Shown here one piece after another: positions 1 through 5,401 of a stretch of 9,266 nucleotides of DNA (position 1 is its first letter; each line of letters begins with the position of its first letter). This DNA is from Ruminococcaceae bacterium UBA7135 (GTDB taxonomy: Bacteria > Bacillota > Clostridia > Oscillospirales > Ruminococcaceae). The translations under genes and the position numbers were made by a program. The stretch covers positions 1 through 9,266 of the forward strand of contig DKXD01000156.1 in the NCBI GenBank assembly GCA_002492075.1, in the 5' to 3' direction. The notes under the pieces were generated by a model. It made no database searches. It saw only the letters and a list, made by a program, of their open reading frames with translations, and was not told the origin of the DNA.

Positions 1-39
1 TTATTTTCTCTCCCCCGCGAAGCGGGGGAGAGAAAATAA
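1..39. repeat. Perfect 18-bp inverted repeat (GC-rich hairpin)
   Basis: Bases 1-18 are the exact reverse complement of 22-39, with a GAA loop. The core is CCCCCGC/GCGGGGG and the outer part is AT-rich. It lies 29 bp past the stop codon of the minus-strand gene ending at 69, where a terminator would be expected. However, the T-rich arm is on the 5' side and the A-rich arm on the 3' side on both strands, so no U-tract follows the GC stem inside the window. It could still act as a 3'-end stabiliser, or as a terminator if T's follow just outside the window. Confidence 0.75.
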
Positions 40-68
40 ATTTGTATGCTTTCTATTAAGAATCAGTA

Positions 69-527
69 TTATAATTTACCTTGCGGTCTTTGCAGATCGT
101 AAAGCGCTTCATCTGCGAACACTCCGCGAAAATACGCTTCGACCGCGCCGTCAAGCCGTTCGATATACTCATTGTAGTTTTTGGGCAGCTTTTTCAGCTT
201 TGACGCGTCTTTTTTGTCGAAATGCCATATTATTTCTTTCAGCATCCATTGATAAACAAACGTTATCTTCCGCACCGTTTCTATATCTCTTCCGTTTTCG
301 GCAGCGTCCTTTGCAAGCGTTATCACACAGTCGTAAAGCTCCCAAAAACGTTTTTCTGAAAACCGAGAGCGTTCGTAAAGCGAATACAGCAAGCTCTTTT
401 CGGAACATTCCGCGTTTTTTTCCAGAACCACCCGCGCTTCATTTACCGTCATAAGATTCACCCTTTGCTGCGGTCTTTTCATTCCGTACATGTCTTCATT
501 GATGCCCCCTCGTAAATACGCGTCCAT
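69..527 (-). CDS. Hypothetical helical protein, up to 152 residues
   Basis: I do not recognise this protein. It is charged and has no signal peptide or membrane segment. Residues about 55-135 look like a run of amphipathic helices, including FWELYDCVITLAK, VYQWMLKEIIWHFD and NYNEYIERLDGAVEAY, so it is probably a small cytosolic helical bundle. It ends in TAA. The start is doubtful. ATG 527 has no ribosome binding site. M26 (ATG at 452-450) is preceded by AAAGGGTG about 6 bases upstream and may be the real start, giving 127 residues. Residues 2-21 resemble the protein's own tail, residues 130-150 (shared pattern AY-RG...Y...RPQ), and the similarity continues upstream of ATG 527. The N-terminal 25 residues are therefore probably left over from the 3' end of a lost tandem copy. 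It follows the lipoprotein gene on the same strand and may be co-transcribed with it. The existence of a coding region is fairly sure; its function is unknown. Confidence 0.7.
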   Translation of the reverse strand: MDAYLRGGINEDMYGMKRPQQRVNLMTVNEARVVLEKNAECSEKSLLYSLYERSRFSEKRFWELYDCVITLAKDAAENGRDIETVRKITFVYQWMLKEIIWHFDKKDASKLKKLPKNYNEYIERLDGAVEAYFRGVFADEALYDLQRPQGKL

Positions 528-572
528 CGCGTTATCATAAATAATGATAATCCTACACTAAATAAATAACAT
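465..572 (-). pseudogene. Remnant of a duplicated 3' gene end, with orphan start and amber codon
   Basis: A ribosome binding site (AGGAGG, 586-581) stands 8 bases before ATG 572-570. The frame then reads M-L-F-I, stops at TAG (560-558), and continues open and in frame into the 152-residue gene. Read through, the stretch YDNAMDAYLRG (539-507) matches LDGAVEAYFRG near the C-terminus of that gene, and the match runs on to RPQ at about 468. At the DNA level both copies share GCGTATTT and AAAGACCGCA. The simplest reading is that a tandem copy lost its body and kept only its tail, now joined to the downstream copy. The alternatives are a plain nonsense mutation in a longer gene, or a very short leader ORF. 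The duplication is visible; the history is inferred. Confidence 0.4.
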
Positions 573-618
573 ATTTAATACCTCCTATATTTTTATTGTT
601 TTTATATAAGTAAAGTTC

Positions 619-641
619 ATTTTAATGTGTAACATTAAAAT
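619..641. repeat. AT-rich hairpin over the lipoprotein stop codon
   Basis: Bases 619-628 and 632-641 are perfect 10-bp inverted arms around a 3-nt loop. The minus-strand stop codon (624-622) lies in the stem. With one G-C pair per arm and no U-tract on the minus-strand 3' side, it would be a weak structure. It may mark the 3' end of the lipoprotein reading frame, or be chance in AT-rich DNA. Confidence 0.3.
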
Positions 642-1587
642 TTAAACTATTCCAATATTCTTTATTCTGAGCTTCGTCACAAACATAACGAGGTTTACCG
701 TTATCATCGTAATAAGCTATATAATAACCTGTTATTTCACTATCCTCTTCAACTCCTATATAACCAAATCCTTCAGGAGTTTTACCAATTACCTTGTAAC
801 CATCAGATGTTGTGTCTCCAATATTCAAATTCCATAATTCTCTATACTCATTTCGTTGCAAATGATTTTTTGTTTCTTCAGAAGCATTATTAGGTACTTC
901 TCTTGTTAAAGGAATAAGATCTTTATTAGTTGACTGAGAATTATTATTCTCTGTACCATTATTACTTGGTGATTCTATTTTTTCAACCGAAAGAAAATCA
1001 CAATGTATAAAACTACCGTCTTCTAATTTATAATACATGGTATCGGTACGAGCAACCACATGCACTTTATCATCTTTATTATATTCTTTAACTATATTAG
1101 AACCTTCTATTGGTTTAACTCTAGATTTAACATTATTTTTCCAAACATATAGATCCATAATATATTCAGTCTCAGTCCATTCCTGTCCTGTAGTATTGGA
1201 AGAAGGAGTGTCTGCAACAGAACTGATAGCAGGTTCAGATATGGAACTTGACGTAGTAGATTTTACTGAAGACATTGTGCTTGATGTAGTTGTGGAAGAA
1301 GGTGTATTGCTCAAATCCTGGCTGTTAACGTCATTCATATTTGAAGATGTGGACGTATATGAAGAAACTTCAGACGTGTCAGAAGAATGGGCAAAGGATG
1401 ATGTAACGGTTGAATTCTGACTATTAACATCGTTCTTATTTGAAGATGCGGTCAAACTGCTTGATGTGGCTGCTGACGTATATGAAGAAACTTCAGATGT
1501 GTCGTTTGCGGCTTCTTTCTTACAACTTGTCAAAAGCAATGCAGTCAATATGAATGCGACAATTGGGATAATTCTTTTTGTTTTCAT
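622..1587 (-). CDS. Lipoprotein with Ser/Thr-rich stalk and SH3b-like domain
   Basis: A 321-residue exported lipoprotein. Residues 4-6 are basic (KRI), followed by a hydrophobic stretch and the lipobox L-T-S-C with lipidation expected on Cys22, so it should be anchored to the outer face of the membrane. Residues 28-135 are a low-complexity stalk dominated by Ser and Thr, containing two copies of a unit with DTSEVSSYTS and NDVNSQ. Residues about 138-203 resemble a bacterial SH3 (SH3b) fold: DLYVW..., K-S-R-V, a KDDKVHVV turn, then YYKLEDGSFIH-DFLS, the typical last strands. SH3b domains often bind peptidoglycan; binding here is inferred. A second Asn/Ser-rich linker (205-222) leads to an unrecognised C-terminal part (about 225-321) rich in aromatic and acidic residues. 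AAGGAG stands 9 bases before the ATG, which supports this start. The gene is visibly more AT-rich than the pyr genes next to it, which may reflect transfer or relaxed selection on the stalk. Confidence 0.85.
   Translation of the reverse strand: MKTKRIIPIVAFILTALLLTSCKKEAANDTSEVSSYTSAATSSSLTASSNKNDVNSQNSTVTSSFAHSSDTSEVSSYTSTSSNMNDVNSQDLSNTPSSTTTSSTMSSVKSTTSSSISEPAISSVADTPSSNTTGQEWTETEYIMDLYVWKNNVKSRVKPIEGSNIVKEYNKDDKVHVVARTDTMYYKLEDGSFIHCDFLSVEKIESPSNNGTENNNSQSTNKDLIPLTREVPNNASEETKNHLQRNEYRELWNLNIGDTTSDGYKVIGKTPEGFGYIGVEEDSEITGYYIAYYDDNGKPRYVCDEAQNKEYWNSLNFNVTH
1322..1497 (-). repeat. Direct repeats encoding the duplicated stalk module
   Basis: Inside the lipoprotein gene, a 23-base block at 1352-1374 recurs exactly at 1475-1497 and encodes SEVSSYT. 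A related 28-base block at 1322-1349 recurs with a few changes at 1421-1448 and encodes NDVNSQ. The block order is the same in both copies, so the stalk contains a tandemly duplicated module. The spacer between blocks is shorter in the promoter-distal copy. Such repeats tend to change stalk length by slippage or recombination. Confidence 0.75.
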
Positions 1588-1644
1588 AATAAATTTCTCC
1601 TTGTGTTAAATATTTTCGAAGCTTACCTCATTGGCAGTCATAGC

Positions 1645-2583
1645 TTAACCCTTTGAAGTTGTGATCTTACCGACAAATCCCATTATCTCATCGCGCATAC
1701 GGATAGCCTCTTTGCGCGCCGCCTCGGCGAACTCGCGCTCATCGCACTTCTGCTTCTGATAAGCGCACATAATGCCGCGCGAGCTGTTCACGATACCGCC
1801 CAGACCGTTCTTGTCGAACGCCGCCGAGATGTCTTTCGCGGTCGCACCCTGCGCTCCGTAGCCGGGGATAAGGAAGAAAGTATGCGGCAAAATTTCACGC
1901 AGACGCTTTATCTGTTCGGGATATGTAGCTCCCGCGACTATTCCCACACCGCTGTAACCGTAAACTCCAGGCAGCTCCTTGCCCCAGTCCTCGCACATCT
2001 TGCCCATTATCTCAAACACGGGAACGCCTTCGATCTTCTTATCCTGTAATTCTCCGCTTGACGGGTTAGAGGTCTTTGCAAGCACAAAAATGCCCTTGTC
2101 GTTTTCCTTGCACACCTTTAAAAGCGGCTTTATGCCGTCGCTGCCAAGATATCCGTTGACGGTGAGCGCGTCGCCCAAAAACGGCTCGAACTCCGCGCCG
2201 CCAACCTTGACCTTTCCCAAGTGAGCGGTCGCATAAGCCTCCATAGTTGTGCCTATATCGTTGCGCTTGCCGTCCGTGATGACGTACATTCCTTTGGAGC
2301 GCGCGTACTCCTGTGTTTTGTAGAGCGTCTTTACGCCCTCTGTGCCATACATTTCGTAATACGCCGCCTGCGGTTTTACCGCGGGAACGATATCATACAG
2401 TGCGTCGATAAGTCCCTTGTTGAACTTCAGCAGAGCCTTTGCCGCACCTTTCAGCGTTTCGCCGTATTTATCAAAGCATTTGCACTTGATGTATTCGGGA
2501 ACATAATCCAACTTGGGGTCAAGTCCCGCCACCGTGGGATTCTGAGTTTGTTCGATTTTCTCGATAAGTCTGTCTAAAGCCAT
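1645..2583 (-). CDS. pyrF: Orotidine 5'-phosphate decarboxylase (group II type)
   Basis: This enzyme converts OMP to UMP and CO2, the last step of de novo pyrimidine synthesis, in the cytosol. At 312 residues it fits the longer group II PyrF subfamily found in many Clostridia rather than the roughly 240-residue Bacillus form. Visible motifs in a TIM-barrel order are LDPK (21-24), VKPQAAYYE (69-77), the signature DGKRNDIG (104-111) with Lys106 as the expected catalytic lysine, TVNGYLG (141-147), LAKTSNPSS (168-176), IPGYGAQG (239-246) and the phosphate-binding region NSSRG (266-270). All expected catalytic positions look intact. AAGGAG lies 7 bases before the ATG. The gene is on the same strand as pyrR and pyrC but follows a 202-bp gap with a large palindrome, so it may be the operon's last pyr gene or have separate control. 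No clear promoter was found directly upstream. Confidence 0.95.
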   Translation of the reverse strand: MALDRLIEKIEQTQNPTVAGLDPKLDYVPEYIKCKCFDKYGETLKGAAKALLKFNKGLIDALYDIVPAVKPQAAYYEMYGTEGVKTLYKTQEYARSKGMYVITDGKRNDIGTTMEAYATAHLGKVKVGGAEFEPFLGDALTVNGYLGSDGIKPLLKVCKENDKGIFVLAKTSNPSSGELQDKKIEGVPVFEIMGKMCEDWGKELPGVYGYSGVGIVAGATYPEQIKRLREILPHTFFLIPGYGAQGATAKDISAAFDKNGLGGIVNSSRGIMCAYQKQKCDEREFAEAARKEAIRMRDEIMGFVGKITTSKG

Positions 2584-2604
2584 TTCTTTACTCCTTATTT
2601 TAAA

Positions 2605-2713
2605 TAAATTTGCGAACCGCTCTTTACGCTTCGCTCCGTTCGCTAGCCGAGTAAACTTGCCTCCACTCCGCTATCGCTCCGTTGTGGCAAGTTTACTCGC
2701 TTTCGCAAATTTA
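2605..2713. repeat. Compound palindromic intergenic element
   Basis: Two nested perfect inverted repeats lie just upstream of pyrF. The inner arms are 2648-2661 and 2686-2699 (14 bp, 24-nt loop). The outer arms are 2605-2616 and 2702-2713 (12 bp). The left side carries 31 extra bases between outer and inner arms, the right side only 2. CGCTCCGTT occurs twice (2632-2640 and 2675-2683). No open frame across it looks coding. It could be a REP- or MITE-like dispersed repeat, or an mRNA structure that processes or protects the pyr transcript. No T-run follows on the minus strand, so a simple terminator is unlikely. Confidence 0.65.
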
Positions 2714-2785
2714 ATGCTGCGCCGTAATGTTGATTTTTATTAAACGCGCCGAAATGCGTTCTTTTGTATCGTTGCGCTCTAGCCG

Positions 2786-3046
2786 TTAAAGCCCCGCAAG
2801 CAGCGATCTTAGCGTGTCGGCATACGTCCCATAATAAAACTTTCCTTTGCGTTTTGAAACGACCGCCCAAACGCTCTCACACTCAAACACGGTTTTCGCC
2901 ATATAAGTGCCGCCGAATTCGAGCATGAGGATCGGAGGTTCGTCCTCCGCAAACTTTTTCGGCGGTATACTTTCCACAATTTTCCATGGAACTTTCCCCG
3001 CCGAATATTCCTCCAGCGCGGAAAGCTCATCCTTTGTCAATTCCAT
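2786..3046 (-). CDS. Hypothetical protein of 86 residues inside the pyr cluster
   Basis: I do not recognise this protein. It begins with a short acidic helix (MELTKDELSALEEYSAG). A middle follows that looks beta-rich (ILMLEFGGTYMAKTVFECESVWAVVSKR-KGKFYYGTY), and it ends in a short helix (ADTLRSLLAGL). It has no signal peptide or membrane segment, so it is probably a small cytosolic globular protein. It lies 74 bp after pyrC and 202 bp before pyrF on the same strand. The start ATG has a weak AGGTG 7 bases upstream, and the stop is TAA. Position suggests co-transcription with pyrR-pyrC, but nothing in its sequence links it to pyrimidine metabolism. A 73-residue frame overlaps it in another register and is arginine-rich and unlikely to be real. 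Confidence 0.65.
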   Translation of the reverse strand: MELTKDELSALEEYSAGKVPWKIVESIPPKKFAEDEPPILMLEFGGTYMAKTVFECESVWAVVSKRKGKFYYGTYADTLRSLLAGL

Positions 3047-3120
3047 TTTTGCACCTTTTTCGTGTCAAAGCAGAGCTTCAATATCCCTACGCGCATAGAT
3101 AACTCTTTCAACGCGAGCTT

Positions 3121-4398
3121 TCAACTGTTTTCGTCCTCATAAACGACATTGCCGTTCAAAATGGTCATCTTTACCCGTCCCTTGAGCGTCATTCCCTTAA
3201 AGCAGGTGTTGTGTGATTTTGAGTGGAGCTTTTCGGGATCTACCACCCACTCCTCGTTCGGGTCGAATATCGCGATATCGGCGGGATCGCCCTTGCCCAG
3301 ACTTCCGCCCGGAATGTTTAGAATCTTGCGCGGATTTACGCACATCAGCCGAACCAGATGCCGCATACTTATTCTGCCTGTATGATACAGCTGCGTGAGC
3401 GTTACGGCAAGGGAAGTTTCCAAGCCTACCACGCCGTTGGGAGCCTTTTCAAAATCGGATTTTTCCTCAGCGGAATGAGGTGCGTGGTCAGTGACTATGC
3501 AGTCTATCGTGCCGTCGCAGACAGCCTCGGTTATTGCGGCAACATCATCGTCGGTGCGAAGCGGAGGATTCATTCGATAGTCCGCGTCACGAAGCCGCAG
3601 CTTCTCGTCCGTCAGCGTGAAGTAGTGTGGGCAGGTCTCGGAAGTCACCATAGTTCCGTATTTCGCGCCCAGCCGAACAAGCTTCATACTCATTGCGGTG
3701 GAAACGTGCGCTATGTGTATCGGCATTTCCAGATCGGCAGCCAAAACGATCTCACGGGCGGTTTGAGTATCTTCGCTCATTCTGTGCATACCCGGCACGC
3801 CAAGTTCCTTTGATACGGCGCCGCTGTTGATTATTCCGCCGGAGATTATATCGGGGTCTTCGCAGTGCGATATCACGCGAAGTCCCGCGTAGTGTGCTTT
3901 TACCATGGCTCTCGCCATAATTCGCGCGTTGCGGACGGGCTTACCGTCGTCCGATACGGCAACGCACCCTGCTTTGTGAAGCTCTTCAAAATCGCAAAGC
4001 TCCTCGCCTTTAAGCCCTTTTGTTATGCAGCCGATAGGGTACACCCTTGCTTTTGCCTTTCGAGCCTTGTTGAGTATATACATTACTACTTCTGTATTAT
4101 CGATTGGCGGCGTGGTGTTCGGCATACAAGCGACCGCCGTAACTCCGCCGGCAGCCGCCGCTTCGCAGCCCGTGAGGATATCCTCCTTGTGCGTTTGACC
4201 GGGGTCTCTGAAATGAACATGCATATCGCAAAGTCCCGGTATCACAGTACGCCCGGAGCAGTCTATCACTTTATCGGCGCTCTCCGTTATATTTTCGGCG
4301 CATTTTACGATCTTTCCCTTATTGATCAGTATATCCGCCGTACCCTCGAAATCGTTCACGGGATCAACTATAAAGCCGTTTTTCAGTAACAAATCCAT
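3121..4398 (-). CDS. pyrC: Dihydroorotase (class I, zinc amidohydrolase)
   Basis: Catalyses reversible cyclisation of N-carbamoyl-L-aspartate to dihydroorotate, the third step of UMP synthesis. Its 425 residues match the usual length of the Bacillus-type class I enzyme. The zinc ligands are all visible: His60 and His62 in DMHVHFRDPG (58-67), Asp151 in VSDDGKP, His178 in ISHCED, His231 in IAHVST and Asp304 in TDHAPH. CMPNT (91-95) and MNPPLR (276-281) are substrate-side motifs of the family. The C-terminus (ADIAIFD, then the KGMTLKGRVKMTILNGNVVYE strands) is the composite beta-sandwich typical of amidohydrolases. The start is supported by GGAGG 5 bases before the ATG. It begins only 12 bp after pyrR, so the two are surely co-transcribed. 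Catalytic residues are complete, so it should be active rather than a PyrC-like scaffold. Confidence 0.96.
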   Translation of the reverse strand: MDLLLKNGFIVDPVNDFEGTADILINKGKIVKCAENITESADKVIDCSGRTVIPGLCDMHVHFRDPGQTHKEDILTGCEAAAAGGVTAVACMPNTTPPIDNTEVVMYILNKARKAKARVYPIGCITKGLKGEELCDFEELHKAGCVAVSDDGKPVRNARIMARAMVKAHYAGLRVISHCEDPDIISGGIINSGAVSKELGVPGMHRMSEDTQTAREIVLAADLEMPIHIAHVSTAMSMKLVRLGAKYGTMVTSETCPHYFTLTDEKLRLRDADYRMNPPLRTDDDVAAITEAVCDGTIDCIVTDHAPHSAEEKSDFEKAPNGVVGLETSLAVTLTQLYHTGRISMRHLVRLMCVNPRKILNIPGGSLGKGDPADIAIFDPNEEWVVDPEKLHSKSHNTCFKGMTLKGRVKMTILNGNVVYEDENS

Positions 4399-4410
4399 TT
4401 TTTCCTCCGA

Positions 4411-4956
4411 TTATTCACCGTAAATGACGACTTTATCGCAGCCGTCAATTTCCTTTACCATAACGCGGACCTTTTCTTTGTTTGAAGTGGGGAGATTTTT
4501 TCCGATGTAGTCCGCTCGAATGGGAAGCTCTCTGTGCCCCCTGTCGATAAGCGCCGCGAGCTGTATAAGCTTGGGTCTGCCGCGCGTCATCAAGCCGTCT
4601 ATCGCCGCCCGTGCCGTTCGCCCTGTGAATATTACGTCGTCTATTATAACAACGCGCTTGCCGCTTATATCGAAGCCGATATCCGAACCATCGTGGGATT
4701 CGCCGCGTCTTTCATCGTCCCGAAAAGGCGTGATATCAAGCATTCCTGTGGGTATATTGCGCCCCTCGTTTTCGGAGATCTTCGCGCCTATGCGTTTTGC
4801 AAGCACCGCCCCGCGCGACAGCAGCCCGATAAGGCACAGATCGTCAGCGCCCTTGTTGCGCTCGATTATTTCAAACGATATTCTTGTTATCGCTCTGGTT
4901 ATCGCGTTTTCATCAAGTATCTCCGATTTTACGGAAGCTTCTTCCACTTTTTTCAC
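4411..4956 (-). CDS. pyrR: PyrR, pyrimidine operon attenuator / uracil phosphoribosyltransferase
   Basis: In Bacillus and relatives PyrR binds the leader RNA of pyr transcripts when UMP is high and promotes termination; it also has uracil phosphoribosyltransferase activity. The PRPP-binding loop VVIIDDVIFTGRT (102-114) is intact. PyrR-type motifs include LDENAI-RA-TRI (15-26), ERNKG (32-36), GLLSRGA-LA-RI (44-57), LDIT-FRDD (73-81) and the C-terminal LIDRGHRELPIRADYIGKN (136-154). The frame can start at GTG 4956 (181 residues). A better-placed site is GGGGTG, 6 bases before a second GTG at 4947-4945, which would give 178 residues and better match the short N-terminus of Bacillus PyrR. It is first in the cluster, behind a promoter and an apparent attenuator, as expected for autoregulation. 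Confidence 0.95.
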   Translation of the reverse strand: MKKVEEASVKSEILDENAITRAITRISFEIIERNKGADDLCLIGLLSRGAVLAKRIGAKISENEGRNIPTGMLDITPFRDDERRGESHDGSDIGFDISGKRVVIIDDVIFTGRTARAAIDGLMTRGRPKLIQLAALIDRGHRELPIRADYIGKNLPTSNKEKVRVMVKEIDGCDKVVIYGE

Positions 4957-4967
4957 CCCATTTACAC

Positions 4968-4997
4968 AAAAAATGCCGCTTTATTCAGCATAAAGCG
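4968..4997 (-). terminator. Intrinsic terminator in the pyrR leader (attenuator)
   Basis: On the minus strand an 8-bp stem CGCTTTAT/ATAAAGCG (4997-4990 and 4984-4977, 5-nt loop) is followed by GCA and six T's (4973-4968). It ends 12 bases before the first possible pyrR start. A terminator between promoter and first gene is the hallmark of transcription attenuation; its link to PyrR is inferred from gene context. Confidence 0.75.
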
Positions 4998-5059
4998 ACC
5001 TTTGGGTTCGATTATACGGCGGGCTGTTCCTGTATTGTGCCCGCTGTCATTATTTCGCC

Positions 5060-5086
5060 AACCTTTTCGGCGTCCCGCGCCGGATT
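5060..5086 (-). promoter_or_regulatory. Candidate PyrR-binding leader element
   Basis: The minus-strand leader reads AAUCC (5086-5082), then a short hairpin GGCG-CGGGA-CGCC, then GAAAAGGUU (5068-5060). The known PyrR-binding consensus in Bacillus is ARUCCNGNGAGGYU. Both flanks (ARUCC and AGGYU) match, but the centre is 13 nt longer and forms its own stem. Upstream, AUGCGGCUUU (5097-5088) can pair with AAAGCGGCAU of the terminator's 3' arm with one G-G mismatch, a possible antiterminator. This was judged by eye without folding energies. Confidence 0.4.
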
Positions 5087-5108
5087 AAAAGCCGCATACA
5101 CTTTATAT

Positions 5109-5137
5109 ATTATACTCTATTTATCCGTTTTTGTCAA
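5109..5137 (-). promoter_or_regulatory. SigA-type promoter of the pyr cluster
   Basis: On the minus strand TTGACA (5137-5132) and TATAAT (5114-5109) both match the vegetative consensus exactly with an ideal 17-bp spacer. Transcription should start near 5102, giving a leader of about 145 nt before pyrR. Such a strong promoter fits a unit controlled downstream by attenuation rather than at initiation. Confidence 0.9.
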
Positions 5138-5302
5138 GGGATATAATATGATCACAGCGCCAAAAATCCAAATCAAAGCGCATTGCTTTGTAAAAATCAG
5201 CGATTTGCACAACAGCTTTTGTAAAGCGGACAGGCTTTTGGGCGTTATTCACGAATTGTGGCTTTTATGGGAAAATATACACATAAAAATCACAAAAACC
5301 TC

Positions 5303-5331
5303 TGTACATTTTTAAAAATATCATGTATAAT
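5303..5331 (+). promoter_or_regulatory. SigA-type promoter of the phosphate transporter gene
   Basis: TGTACA (5303-5308, 4 of 6 to consensus) and a perfect TATAAT (5326-5331) are separated by 17 bp. The start would be near 5338, leaving a leader of about 64 nt with a small stem AACGAT/ATCGTT (5361-5366 and 5375-5380). No clear Pho box was seen. The 165 bp between this and the divergent pyr promoter hold a minor CAAAGC/GCTTTG inverted repeat (5174-5190) and nothing else I can support. Confidence 0.7.
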
Positions 5332-5401
5332 ATATTCGTAAGGAAAAATCGACGGAAACGAACGATAAAGAAAGATCGTTAAAATTTATGGGAGCAATTA
5401 T

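Noticed and set aside
1037..1420. A plus-strand frame opposite the lipoprotein gene.
   Set aside because: It mirrors the repetitive Ser/Thr codons of the stalk; the minus strand has signal peptide, lipobox and ribosome binding site.
2714..2785. A short AACGC/GCGTT hairpin as terminator after the 86-residue gene.
   Set aside because: The stem is only 5 bp and is followed by TAATAAAAATC on the minus strand, not a T-run.
2643..2870. A 75-codon minus-strand frame across the pyrF upstream gap.
   Set aside because: It runs through the compound palindrome and overlaps the end of the better-supported 86-residue gene in another frame.
3358..4389. Long plus-strand frames opposite pyrC and pyrR.
   Set aside because: They are antisense shadows of strongly conserved enzymes with intact motifs and have no ribosome binding sites of note.
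5148..5315. A 55-codon plus-strand frame between the divergent promoters, with AAGGGA 6 bases before its ATG.
   Set aside because: It overlaps the pyrR promoter region and the -35 of the transporter promoter, has no plausible upstream promoter, and its composition resembles translated intergenic DNA. It remains possible but is not supported.
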